Below are positions 1 to 7,005 of a stretch of DNA of 35,570 bases, piece after piece. How positions within the stretch are numbered: the first letter of the stretch is position 1; the number at the start of each line of letters is the position of its first letter. This stretch comes from an uncultured Eubacteriales bacterium (lineage in GTDB: Bacteria; Bacillota; Clostridia; Oscillospirales; Oscillospiraceae). The position numbers were made by a program, and so were the translations under genes. The stretch is from positions 1 to 35,570 of the forward strand of contig ONNS01000014.1 in the NCBI GenBank assembly GCA_900319275.1, read 5' to 3'. The notes under the pieces were generated by a model that saw only the letters and a program-made list of their open reading frames with translations, was not told the DNA's origin and did no database searches.

Positions 1-1
1 C

Positions 2-265
2 TATTATGATCGGAAATGGTATCCCGAGAGTCTGTATCTGCTTGCCATGCTGGATTATATCAGTCGAGAGAACGACATCCCCCTCTGTGACGAGTATGAT
101 GATCTTCGCCGGTGCAAGCTGGAAAAGCCGGTGTATCCGGCTGGCCTCCGGGCGGTATCGGCGGCATCCAAAGACAAGGCCGTTCTGCAAAAGGCTGCTA
201 TGACAGCGATTCCTGAATTCAAACGGTTCAATATTATTGAAAACGAGGTAAGAAATGTCATCTGA
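2..265 (+). CDS. Hypothetical protein, C-terminal part (partner of the downstream nucleotidyltransferase)
   Basis: The reading frame is open from the window edge to a stop at 263-265, so only the last 87 residues are visible and the start lies to the left. The fragment is acidic-aromatic (PESLYLLAMLDY near its start) and ends EFKRFNIIENEVRNVI. It overlaps the next gene by 11 bp, which implies translational coupling. From memory, small proteins of this kind sit directly before DUF6036 nucleotidyltransferases in clostridial mobile elements, so it could be the antitoxin-like partner of an AbiE-type pair. That role is inference only; no DNA-binding motif is visible in the part present. Confidence 0.6.
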   Translation, partial: YYDRKWYPESLYLLAMLDYISRENDIPLCDEYDDLRRCKLEKPVYPAGLRAVSAASKDKAVLQKAAMTAIPEFKRFNIIENEVRNVI

Positions 266-1052
266 AAAACAGTTTGAGTTTACGAAGGAAAACATCGATC
301 TCTACCTGAAAGAGGTCGCCAAGGAATACCGGAAGCAGGCAGGAAAAAAGATGCCTGCCGAACTTGTTCTGATCGGCGGAGCCTCTGTTCTCATCAACTA
401 CGGCTTTCGGAATATGACCACGGATATCGATGCACTAATCCAGGCGGCGTCCGCCATGAAGGAGGCCATCAATCATGTTGGTGATCGGTACGGGCTCCCG
501 AATGGCTGGCTGAATGCGGACTTTACGAACACCGATTCCTATTCAGTGAAGCTGTCTCAGTTTTCCGTGTATTACAAGACCTATGCCAATATCGTGACCA
601 TCCGCACGGTGGCTGCGGAATATCTGATCGCCATGAAGCTCCGCTCCGGCAGACAGTACAAGAGCGATCTGTCAGACATTCTGGGCATTCTCGCAGAGCA
701 TGAGAAACGCGGGATGCCAATCTCGATGAAACAGATCCGCAAGGCGGTAACCGATCTTTACGGAGGCTGGGAATCGCTTCCGGAAACCTCGCAGGCGTTT
801 ATAAAAAATGTCATGGAGGACGGGCGCTTTGAAGAGCTTTATGAGCAGACGGTAAGCAGTGAAAAAGAGGTTGGTGCGCTGTTGGTTCAGTTTGAGCAGA
901 ATTATCCCAATGTCATAACAGGGAAAAACGTAAACGAGATCGCCGGAAACCTGCAGAAGAAAACAGACCGAGCCTCCATCCTTGCAAAGCTACGGGAGAA
1001 GAAAGCGGAGACGGATCAGCCAAAGACCCAAAAGCGGGATGGCCGCGAATGA
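255..1052 (+). CDS. DUF6036-type nucleotidyltransferase (AbiEii/toxin-like fold)
   Basis: A 265-residue protein. Residues 38-44 (VLIGGAS) followed by TTDID at 55-59 give the GG(A)S...DxD signature of the minimal nucleotidyltransferase fold. In this superfamily these residues bind Mg-NTP, and members such as AbiEii transfer a nucleotide to RNA or protein targets. The C-terminal third is helical and charged and has no recognisable domain. The gene overlaps the upstream partner by 11 bp and is followed by a strong terminator, so the two form a closed two-gene unit inside a mobilizable element. A stabilisation (toxin-antitoxin) or phage-defence role is plausible by context but not shown by sequence. 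The ATG at 255 is taken because it couples to the upstream stop. Confidence 0.75.
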   Translation: MSSEKQFEFTKENIDLYLKEVAKEYRKQAGKKMPAELVLIGGASVLINYGFRNMTTDIDALIQAASAMKEAINHVGDRYGLPNGWLNADFTNTDSYSVKLSQFSVYYKTYANIVTIRTVAAEYLIAMKLRSGRQYKSDLSDILGILAEHEKRGMPISMKQIRKAVTDLYGGWESLPETSQAFIKNVMEDGRFEELYEQTVSSEKEVGALLVQFEQNYPNVITGKNVNEIAGNLQKKTDRASILAKLREKKAETDQPKTQKRDGRE

Positions 1053-1074
1053 TAAGACAACGGATACCACACCC

Positions 1075-1117
1075 GGCCGGGAATGATACCACAACAGTAT
1101 CACTTCCGGCCATTTTT
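1075..1117 (+). terminator. Intrinsic terminator after the nucleotidyltransferase
   Basis: Arms 1075-1089 and 1097-1111 pair over 15 positions, with one mismatch and one G-T pair. The loop is 7 nt and TTTTT follows at 1113-1117. It starts about 20 bp after the nucleotidyltransferase stop and closes that two-gene unit. Confidence 0.8.
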
Positions 1118-1141
1118 GATGCCAAAAAACAATCATAAGGC

Positions 1142-1200
1142 GCGCAGATACTAATTATCCCGGCGCTTGACACCAAGCCACGGAAAAATGGTATCTGCGC
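1142..1200 (+). promoter_or_regulatory. Inverted repeat with possible promoter before the DUF3847 gene
   Basis: Perfect 10-bp arms GCGCAGATAC (1142-1151) and GTATCTGCGC (1191-1200) are separated by 39 bp. A TTGACA at 1167-1172 and GTATCT at 1191-1196, 18 bp apart, could be -35 and -10 boxes; the -10 would lie in the right arm. This arrangement could be an operator for a mobilization regulator. The promoter reading is tentative because the -10 is weak. Confidence 0.4.
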
Positions 1201-1230
1201 TTATCATTTCTGCTACCAAGGAGGTTAATT

Positions 1231-1428
1231 ATGACAGAAGACGAAAAGAAACTGCTCCAGGCCAAGCATCGACTGGAGGAAGCCGAGGCGAGAGACCGCG
1301 TGAAGGAGCGGAAGGCACGGACGCGGCGATTGATCCAGGAGGGAGCTATTTTGGAGAAGGTCTTTCCCTCTGCTACGGGAATGGATCTGACGAAACTCGA
1401 AGATATTTTACGCGAGCATTTTTCTTAA
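1231..1428 (+). CDS. DUF3847-like small mobilization-associated protein
   Basis: A 65-residue, highly charged, mostly helical protein (KHRLEEAEARDRVKERKARTRR in the middle) whose C-terminal half is more hydrophobic. Length, composition and position immediately upstream of a MobA/MobL relaxase match DUF3847 proteins of Firmicutes mobilizable and conjugative elements. Their function is unknown; a role as relaxosome accessory or regulator is inferred from context. A strong ribosome binding site (AAGGAGG, about 6 nt before the ATG) supports the start. A terminator follows directly after the stop, so the relaxase must have its own transcription start or depend on read-through. Confidence 0.7.
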   Translation: MTEDEKKLLQAKHRLEEAEARDRVKERKARTRRLIQEGAILEKVFPSATGMDLTKLEDILREHFS

Positions 1429-1436
1429 CGAGAGTT

Positions 1437-1474
1437 GGGGCGTTCCGGGAAACCGGGGCGCTCCGCTTTCTTTT
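1437..1474 (+). terminator. Intrinsic terminator after the DUF3847 gene
   Basis: A 12-bp stem (1437-1448 with 1453-1464, three G-T wobbles) is closed by a GAAA tetraloop and followed by GCTTTCTTTTAT. It lies 8 bp after the DUF3847 stop. Confidence 0.7.
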
Positions 1475-1495
1475 ATCTCGAAGGGCGCACTTACT

Positions 1496-1518
1496 CACCA
1501 CCCGCGTTGCGGGTGGTG
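1496..1518. repeat. Perfect hairpin in the mobilization region
   Basis: CACCACCCGC (1496-1505) and GCGGGTGGTG (1509-1518) form a perfect 10-bp stem with a GTT loop. No T tract follows, so it is not a typical terminator. It is the first of a series of hairpins between the DUF3847 and relaxase genes, probably part of the transfer origin region. Confidence 0.7.
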
Positions 1519-1620
1519 GTATGGCCTGCGGCCAACGCGCGCTCTCCGAGGGGGATGCGGCTCCTGTGGGAGCCTACAGCCAATGCTGCCGAGACTGCGG
1601 TCCCAGTCATCATTGTCTGC

Positions 1621-1672
1621 GCGGAGGGATCGGTACACCGATCCCTCCGCCTGCGTAAGCGTGTCGGGCCCG
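1621..1672 (+). other. Candidate origin of transfer (oriT): perfect 14-bp hairpin plus nic-like sequence
   Basis: GCGGAGGGATCGGT (1621-1634) and its exact reverse complement (1637-1650) form a 14-bp hairpin with a 2-nt spacer. It is followed at about 1653-1672 by CTGCGTAAGCGTGTCGGGCC. MOBQ-family origins (RSF1010, pIP501) have the same order: an inverted repeat and then TAAGTGCGCCCT, which is cut by the relaxase. Here TAAGCGTG is a partial match only. The relaxase gene starts 370 bp downstream, a usual distance. The nick position is not determined. Confidence 0.5.
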
Positions 1673-1811
1673 AACCCCTGCCGCCTGTGAGCGTCCCTTT
1701 TCGGACCTTTTTGTCCCGCCTCTCTTGCCGGGCGTCAGCCCGGCGGCGCTCGTTGGGCGCAAAAAATCCTCGAAAACTGCCAGCTCACAGGTGCTTCGCA
1801 GTTTCCGCGGA

Positions 1812-1897
1812 GCAGATTTGGGCTGAGGCGAGGCGCAGCCCGCAGGGAATACTCCTGTATTTCCAAGGGCTGGAACGAAGCATCCGCCCAAATCTGC
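1812..1897. repeat. Spaced inverted repeat upstream of the relaxase
   Basis: GCAGATTTGGGC (1812-1823) and GCCCAAATCTGC (1886-1897) are perfect 12-bp arms around a 62-bp spacer. With flanking CGCGG/CCGCG they could form a larger cruciform or a single-strand initiation structure used during mobilization. The function is inferred from position only. The remainder of 1519-2020 shows no gene. Confidence 0.6.
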
Positions 1898-1993
1898 CCG
1901 CGCAAACCGGCAGGCGTTCAAGTCCGACACGCTTCAACCTGCACCCGGCAGCTTTGTCGCAGAGGCAGGGCGAACCAAAAAGGATCGCCCTGC

Positions 1994-2015
1994 TTTCTCT
2001 TTTTCGAAAGAGAAA
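1994..2015 (+). repeat. UUCG hairpin just before the relaxase ribosome binding site
   Basis: TTTCTCTTT and AAAGAGAAA form a 9-bp stem around a TTCG tetraloop. It ends about 13 bp before the GGAGGTG ribosome binding site of the relaxase. It may modulate relaxase translation or be part of the transfer region. Confidence 0.6.
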
Positions 2016-2042
2016 CAGAAAAAAGATTGGAGGTGAAAACGA

Positions 2043-3755
2043 TTGGCCATTTACCATTTGGAGGCGAAGGTCATCAGCCGAGGGACAGGACGTTCCGCTT
2101 GCGCGGCCTCGGCCTATATGAGCTGCTCCGCCATCTATAACGAATATGACGGCGTCCAGCATGATTACACCCGGAAGCATGGACTTGTCTGGGAACACGT
2201 CTTCCTCCCGGACTGCGCCCCTACGGAGTGGCAGGATCGCGCGAAATTCTGGAACGCCGTAGAGGAAGCGGAGAAAACGAAAGACAGCAGACTGGCCCGT
2301 GAGTTTGTCGTGGCCTTGCCCATTGAGCTGGGCAAGGACGAATGGGTTGATCTGATGGCAAACTTTATTCAGGAACAATTTGTAAACGAGGGCATGTGCG
2401 CGGATGTGGCGATCCACGACACGGACGGGCACAACCCCCATGCCCACATCATGCTGACCGTGCGACCTCTGAATGAGAACGGCACCTGGCAGCACAAAAC
2501 GGAGAAGGAATACCTTTGCGTCAAGGATGGCGAGGAACGGGGCTTCACTGCTGCTGAGTACAAAGAAGCCCAGAAGGACGGCTGGGAGAAGCAGTATCAG
2601 TACAAGGTCGGAAAAAAGAAAGAATATATGGTTCCTTCTGTTGCCGAAGCGCAGGGCTTGGAGCGTGCATCCAAGTATCCGAAAAGCACGAAATACGGCA
2701 GGCAGAATCCGATCTCCGAGCGATGGAACAGCGACGAGCAGTTGGTTGCGTGGCGGGCGGCCTGGGCGGATGAAGTCAATCTCTGTCTGGAACAGAAAGG
2801 GCTGGATGCGCGCATCGACCACCGCAGCTTTGCCGATCAGGGTAAGGTCGAGCAACCCACGATCCATGAGGGCGTGGCCGCCAGAGTAATAGAGAAGAAG
2901 GGCTTCGTCTCGGATCGCTGTGAGATGAACCGGCAGATCAAGCGGGACAACGCTCTGCTGCGGGAGATCAAAGTGCAGGTCAAAAAGCTGATGCAGGCGG
3001 TCAAGAACACGATCCCGACGCTTGCGGAGGCTATGGAATCCGTGCGGGCAAAGATGATCGTTTTCCAGTATCAGCTTGGCTATATCCTGACGGGCAAGCG
3101 CAGGCTGACAAAGAGCCTTGATGTGATGAAGTCGGAGTTGGAGCGTTATACCCGGATCGTCGGACAGATCAAGGAAAAGGGCAAAGAACGGAACACCCTG
3201 CTTACCGAGAAGAAAGCAACGCCGGTGCTCAATATCTTAAAGCACCGTGATCTCACACATCGCATAGCGGAGCTGACGGAGGAACTTGAAGATCTGCGCA
3301 CCGAAAAGAAACAGCTTTTTGCCTCTCTGGACTATGCCGAGGATACCGGGCTTTCCACGGTGAAGAAAGATATCTCCGCTATGGAGGCCAACCTGGCAAA
3401 GCTGGAGCAGCAGGAGCAGAAGTACACCGACGAGCTGAACGTTGCCCTTGCGGAGTACGAGGAGCTGAAAGCACAGACGGCAGATTTCGATTCCGACGAG
3501 CTGGCTATGGCGCAGCTTGAGATCCGCCCTCAAAAGGAAGCCTCCGCTGAAAGCCGAGTGCAGGCTGCTTACGGGGACAAGTATGACTTCTGGACGATGA
3601 TCGGCGCAAAGCGGGATGTCGTGGAAATGCTGGGAGAGGAAGAACCCCAATCCATCCGTGAGCGTCTGCGTGGAAAAGAGATTGAAACGCAACGGATTAA
3701 CCGGGAGCGCGAGCCCCACATAAAAAAACCGAGAGATATTGGATGGGAGCGGTGA
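2043..3755 (+). CDS. mobA: MobA/MobL family (MOBQ) relaxase
   Basis: This 570-residue DNA-nicking relaxase cleaves one strand at oriT and pilots it into the recipient through a helper conjugation apparatus. The N-terminal 190 residues carry the MOBQ motifs. Motif I is GTGRSACAASAY, with the likely catalytic Tyr25, and the metal-binding HxxHxH cluster is HNPHAH (H130, H133, H135) after HDTDG. The rest is long, charged and strongly coiled-coil (about 290-500), as in mobilizable elements that lack a full conjugation machine. The start is TTG at 2043, preceded by GGAGGTG with 7 nt spacing; no better ATG fits. No type IV secretion gene or integrase is visible here, so the element is mobilizable rather than self-transmissible as far as can be seen. 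Confidence 0.9.
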   Translation: MAIYHLEAKVISRGTGRSACAASAYMSCSAIYNEYDGVQHDYTRKHGLVWEHVFLPDCAPTEWQDRAKFWNAVEEAEKTKDSRLAREFVVALPIELGKDEWVDLMANFIQEQFVNEGMCADVAIHDTDGHNPHAHIMLTVRPLNENGTWQHKTEKEYLCVKDGEERGFTAAEYKEAQKDGWEKQYQYKVGKKKEYMVPSVAEAQGLERASKYPKSTKYGRQNPISERWNSDEQLVAWRAAWADEVNLCLEQKGLDARIDHRSFADQGKVEQPTIHEGVAARVIEKKGFVSDRCEMNRQIKRDNALLREIKVQVKKLMQAVKNTIPTLAEAMESVRAKMIVFQYQLGYILTGKRRLTKSLDVMKSELERYTRIVGQIKEKGKERNTLLTEKKATPVLNILKHRDLTHRIAELTEELEDLRTEKKQLFASLDYAEDTGLSTVKKDISAMEANLAKLEQQEQKYTDELNVALAEYEELKAQTADFDSDELAMAQLEIRPQKEASAESRVQAAYGDKYDFWTMIGAKRDVVEMLGEEEPQSIRERLRGKEIETQRINREREPHIKKPRDIGWER

Positions 3756-3779
3756 TACGCCGCCCCCATCATTTCGAAT

Positions 3780-4007
3780 ACTATATAGGAAGGCAATGGT
3801 GATGGCCGCTCCTTGAAATATCTCAGCAAGGTACCTTGCTGTTTTCACGTTATCAAGAGCAGGAAAAGCCTTCTTTATGCCTACTAAGCGAATGCGATTG
3901 TTTCGTATGGCCTCTGTGCGCGCAATCTCTGGGATTTGCTTTAGGAAAGCTATCTTCTGTAATCCATCATACTGATTATGAAAACAGTGGACAAAACATA
4001 AATCAAT
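3780..4007 (-). pseudogene. Unrecognised gene fragment at the element boundary
   Basis: On the minus strand a frame is open with protein-like composition (QKIAFLKQIPEIARTEAIR, then RIRLVGIKKAFPALDNV, KTARYLAEIFQGAA). It has no start codon and its upper end is a stop just below the GGDEF gene. It then runs on into relaxase sequence on the other strand, so its lower end is probably artificial. It looks like a leftover of a host gene broken at the mobilizable element's edge. I do not recognise the family. The rest of 3756-4058 shows nothing else. Confidence 0.3.
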
Positions 4008-4058
4008 TCATTTATCTTCGTGCAAGTCACAAATGGTTGGCGATGAAGCGAGCAATAT

Positions 4059-4565
4059 TTAGATTTCCCTCTGTCTGCCTCTTTTTCGGGATCGTTTATT
4101 CTCATACATGAGTTTGTCCGCACGACGCGCTGTTTCGTACTCAGTAGCATCTATCTTCGCGTCATATATGGCAATTCCCACAGAGACGCGGACCTGATTC
4201 CATTCATTTTCCGCGCAGGCGCAGATATTCCTGCATTCCTGAGAAAACAAATCCAACAGTTCGGCCTGCTTCGTGTAATCCTCATGTACCAGAAGCACGG
4301 CAAACTCATCTCCGCCGATCCGGAAGACGGAGCTTCGCTTGAAAACTCTGCAGATCAGGCCGCTGGCCGCCTTCAGGTATTCATCCCCCTTGTCATGACC
4401 GTTGCGATCATTGATGCCTTTGAGATCATCACAGTCGAAGACCCCGATTGCCAGGTCTTTCACCTCTCCGCGATCCAGCTTGTCCTGGAGCTCTCGCATG
4501 TATAAATCAAAACCGCCCTTGTTTCGGACAGAGGTGAGTGCATCCTTTGTGGCAAGATCGCTCAT
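4059..4565 (-). CDS. GGDEF domain (diguanylate cyclase), separated by one in-frame TAA from the APC protein
   Basis: This 168-residue protein is a complete GGDEF domain with no sensor. DALT is at 8-11, the metal aspartate region FDCDD at 43-47, and the active-site loop GGDEF at 84-88. The RxxD inhibitory site that normally lies five residues before GGDEF is absent, so product inhibition is not expected. GGDEF domains make cyclic-di-GMP from two GTP but need a dimerising sensor to be active. Upstream, the frame is open through seven codons (ARETAER, a typical linker ending) back to the TAA of the APC transporter gene. So this is probably the C-terminal domain of that protein, now cut off. Without its sensor half it would depend on re-initiation; no good ribosome binding site precedes the ATG. 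Confidence 0.8.
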   Translation of the reverse strand: MSDLATKDALTSVRNKGGFDLYMRELQDKLDRGEVKDLAIGVFDCDDLKGINDRNGHDKGDEYLKAASGLICRVFKRSSVFRIGGDEFAVLLVHEDYTKQAELLDLFSQECRNICACAENEWNQVRVSVGIAIYDAKIDATEYETARRADKLMYENKRSRKRGRQREI

Positions 4566-4586
4566 TCGCTCCGCCGTTTCCCGCGC

Positions 4587-6311
4587 TTATGACAGCTGCT
4601 TGCCGAGCCGCTGTGTGTCTCTGTAGTTGCTCATCATGATGAGGACGGACAGCAGGAACATGCCGAGGGAGACAAGAGAATATAAGGTGTTGGTGCTGCT
4701 GATATGCTTGGCCTGCTCATGCAGGAAAAGCAAGCGCTCCGCTTCACTCTTTTTAAGATCTACCGTGGGATGGCTCTGATGATAGAGATAGATCCTCTCG
4801 ACTGCTTCGTCCGCGGCTTTCTCTGTTGCCCTTGAGGCGCACATGATAGACGCGAACAGCACAAGAAACAGAAACAGAATCCAGACAATGAACCGCAGAT
4901 TATGCTCACCGTCCCTGTCACGCGCAAGCAGCCAACGGAAATAGGCAAGACCGAGCAGCGACCATACGATAAATAGGAAATAGGACTCCGTTTCCATTGC
5001 GTGAAAGGGGAGCAGGCCGGGAACCAGCGTAAGCAAAACAAAGCAGAGCATCAGAACCAGACCTATGATTCCGGTTACGGTCTCCAGCCGTCGGTGCGCC
5101 CGCCTGGCATGGTGAAAAACCGCCTGGGAGATAAACCCGTAAATCAGCGTAGCGCCAAGGGTGGTGACATCGACGATCCACCCGATCGCCGTCCGGCCCA
5201 GCAGTGGAATGAATGCGGAAAGAAGTACGACGGCATAGATCGCCTTTTGCGGAATGCCTTTCCCGTTGAACTCTGAAAACAGACTGGGCGCGTCGCCTTC
5301 TCTCCCGGCCGCGTACAGGACACGGCTGAGCGCCAGGAGATTCCCGATCAGGCTTGTCAGGATCACGCCAAGAAGTGCAAGCATTAAAATCACGACGCCG
5401 GTCCGGCCAAGATAATGCTCCGCGGCATAAAACGCCGGAACAGCCCTCGGCCCGTCCAGATTCCCCATGTCCCGGATATAGTCCAGCCAGCTTTCATATT
5501 CCGGAGGATATGCGGATATGGACAGCAGGGATACGAAAAGATACAGAACTGTCGTAACCACGACTGAGAAGATCAGAATAGCGCGGATCCGCCTGACCGG
5601 AAAGCGGTACTCTTCCGAGAAATGGGAGACGTTCTCAAAGCCGATGAAGGCCCAGGGCGAGATGACGGCGATGCGGACGATCTGTGAGATTGCGCTGGAC
5701 TGCTCCGAATACAGCGGAGCATAGCTGAACGCGCGCTCATGCCGAAGTATGGCCATGACCGCGCAGACGGTAAAGCCGAGCGCAAAGACCAGCGCGGCAG
5801 CGATCATGATCCTGTCAGGCAGACGTGAACTGTGCGCGCACAGAAACCCAACCAGGCCTATGCTGCCTACAGACAGAAGCACCTCGCCCATCCAGACCTC
5901 ATATCCAAAGATCTGATAATGAAAGCCGAACTGGAACGTGCTCCCCAGGAAAAACCGTGCAAAAAGGGGGACTGCGGTGATGTTCGCCCACAAAACCGCA
6001 AGATAACCGAGGAGAACGAACCACAGGGCAAGGAAGCCCAGATCCTTCCCGCCGACGCTGCGCTCAAAGCTGTAGATGCCGCCCGCGTCCGGCCTGCTCC
6101 GGATCATATACTGGAGGTTCCATGTGATGACCAGGATGATCCCCATGCCGATCAGCAGGCCAAACGCCGTCCCGAGGATGCCCGCTTTTTGAAGATAGGT
6201 ATTGCATGTAATAATGAATGAGCCCCAACCGATACTGGTTCCGATTGAAATCGCCCAGATTCCCAGCGGGCTGAAAGCGGGAGACAGGCCCTTGCTACTC
6301 TTCGTGTTCAC
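4587..6311 (-). CDS. APC-superfamily transporter-like protein with extra C-terminal sensor hairpin
   Basis: A 574-residue integral membrane protein. The N-terminus has the APC signature GTSIGWGSF (about 24-32) in the first membrane segment, and about 12 segments follow to roughly residue 460, the usual length of amino-acid permeases. Beyond that core it carries two more membrane segments (about 476-498 and 542-559) that enclose a short extracytoplasmic helical loop. A cytosolic tail, YRDTQRLGKQLS, comes next. This tail is arranged as in membrane GGDEF proteins, and a GGDEF domain follows in the same frame after one TAA. It may therefore be a transporter-derived receptor for amino acids rather than a plain permease. 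The start is GTG at 6311 with GGAGG 7 nt upstream. The TAA could be a recent point mutation or a sequencing error. Confidence 0.8.
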   Translation of the reverse strand: MNTKSSKGLSPAFSPLGIWAISIGTSIGWGSFIITCNTYLQKAGILGTAFGLLIGMGIILVITWNLQYMIRSRPDAGGIYSFERSVGGKDLGFLALWFVLLGYLAVLWANITAVPLFARFFLGSTFQFGFHYQIFGYEVWMGEVLLSVGSIGLVGFLCAHSSRLPDRIMIAAALVFALGFTVCAVMAILRHERAFSYAPLYSEQSSAISQIVRIAVISPWAFIGFENVSHFSEEYRFPVRRIRAILIFSVVVTTVLYLFVSLLSISAYPPEYESWLDYIRDMGNLDGPRAVPAFYAAEHYLGRTGVVILMLALLGVILTSLIGNLLALSRVLYAAGREGDAPSLFSEFNGKGIPQKAIYAVVLLSAFIPLLGRTAIGWIVDVTTLGATLIYGFISQAVFHHARRAHRRLETVTGIIGLVLMLCFVLLTLVPGLLPFHAMETESYFLFIVWSLLGLAYFRWLLARDRDGEHNLRFIVWILFLFLVLFASIMCASRATEKAADEAVERIYLYHQSHPTVDLKKSEAERLLFLHEQAKHISSTNTLYSLVSLGMFLLSVLIMMSNYRDTQRLGKQLS

Positions 6312-6405
6312 TGATTACCTCCACTGCGATACAGTACAGACACAGACCCGGCCGACTCAACGAGTTCTATGGCGGTGATCGAGGGGCTGAGTTGCCGGCC
6401 TGCGG

Positions 6406-6945
6406 TCATTCTGTGGGTGCGGGCCGATCGGGGGAGCCACGGTCAGAGAAGCAGAACGCTTCAAACTGCTCCAGCGGCATGGGCTTTGCAAAGTAGTAGC
6501 CCTGGAACATGCTGCAGCCCATCTCCAACAGCATATGGAACTGTTCCTCCGTCTCAACGCCCTCGGTCAGGGCGGGGATGAAGAGGTCTCCCGTCATATG
6601 CATGATGTTGCGCAGAATCGTCTGCGCCTTCCGGTTGAGACCGGCTTCCTTCAGAAACAGCATGTCGATCTTGACCAGATCAATGGGCATGTCCTTAAGC
6701 ATATTCAGAGAGGAAAAACCGCTTCCGAAGTCGTCCATCTCCACCAGAAAGCCCGCCTCGCGGAGCTCCTTCATGATACGGAGACCCATGTTCGAGCAGA
6801 CATATCCGATGATGTCGGTCAAATCCGTCTCATACTGCCGATAGAGCGTCCTTCTCATCGTGTACCACTCCAGACTTACCAGAGCGGCGATCAGAACGAG
6901 GAAGAACAGAACACTTCTGAGGAGGATGCTTTTTCGATCGGGTGC
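6406..6945 (-). pseudogene. Internally deleted EAL (cyclic-di-GMP phosphodiesterase) gene remnant
   Basis: The frame begins after a stop at about 6946 and has no ATG until 6858. The leading part encodes a membrane helix (SVLFFLVLIAALVSLEWYT) and then MRRTLYRQYETDLTDIIGYV, the usual start of a periplasmic-sensor signalling protein. At about residue 24 from the ATG it jumps straight into the second half of an EAL domain: MDDFGSGFSSL (41-51), EGVET (99-103), QGYYFAKPMP (119-128). The sensor, any GGDEF and the EAL-motif half are missing, so the phosphodiesterase cannot be active. An in-frame deletion of more than 1 kb would produce exactly this. It sits between the giant GGDEF-EAL gene and the APC gene, all on the same strand. 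Confidence 0.75.
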
Positions 6946-7005
6946 TTATATCTGTTCATATAACCGAATCGCCCTCCGTGTCGACCTTACACCGCTCCAA
7001 CCGAA

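Noticed and set aside
1435-2121. Long open frame through the mobilization region
   Set aside because: It runs through hairpins and overlaps the relaxase start; its translation is low-complexity and arginine/proline-rich with no family. It is a by-product of GC-rich sequence.
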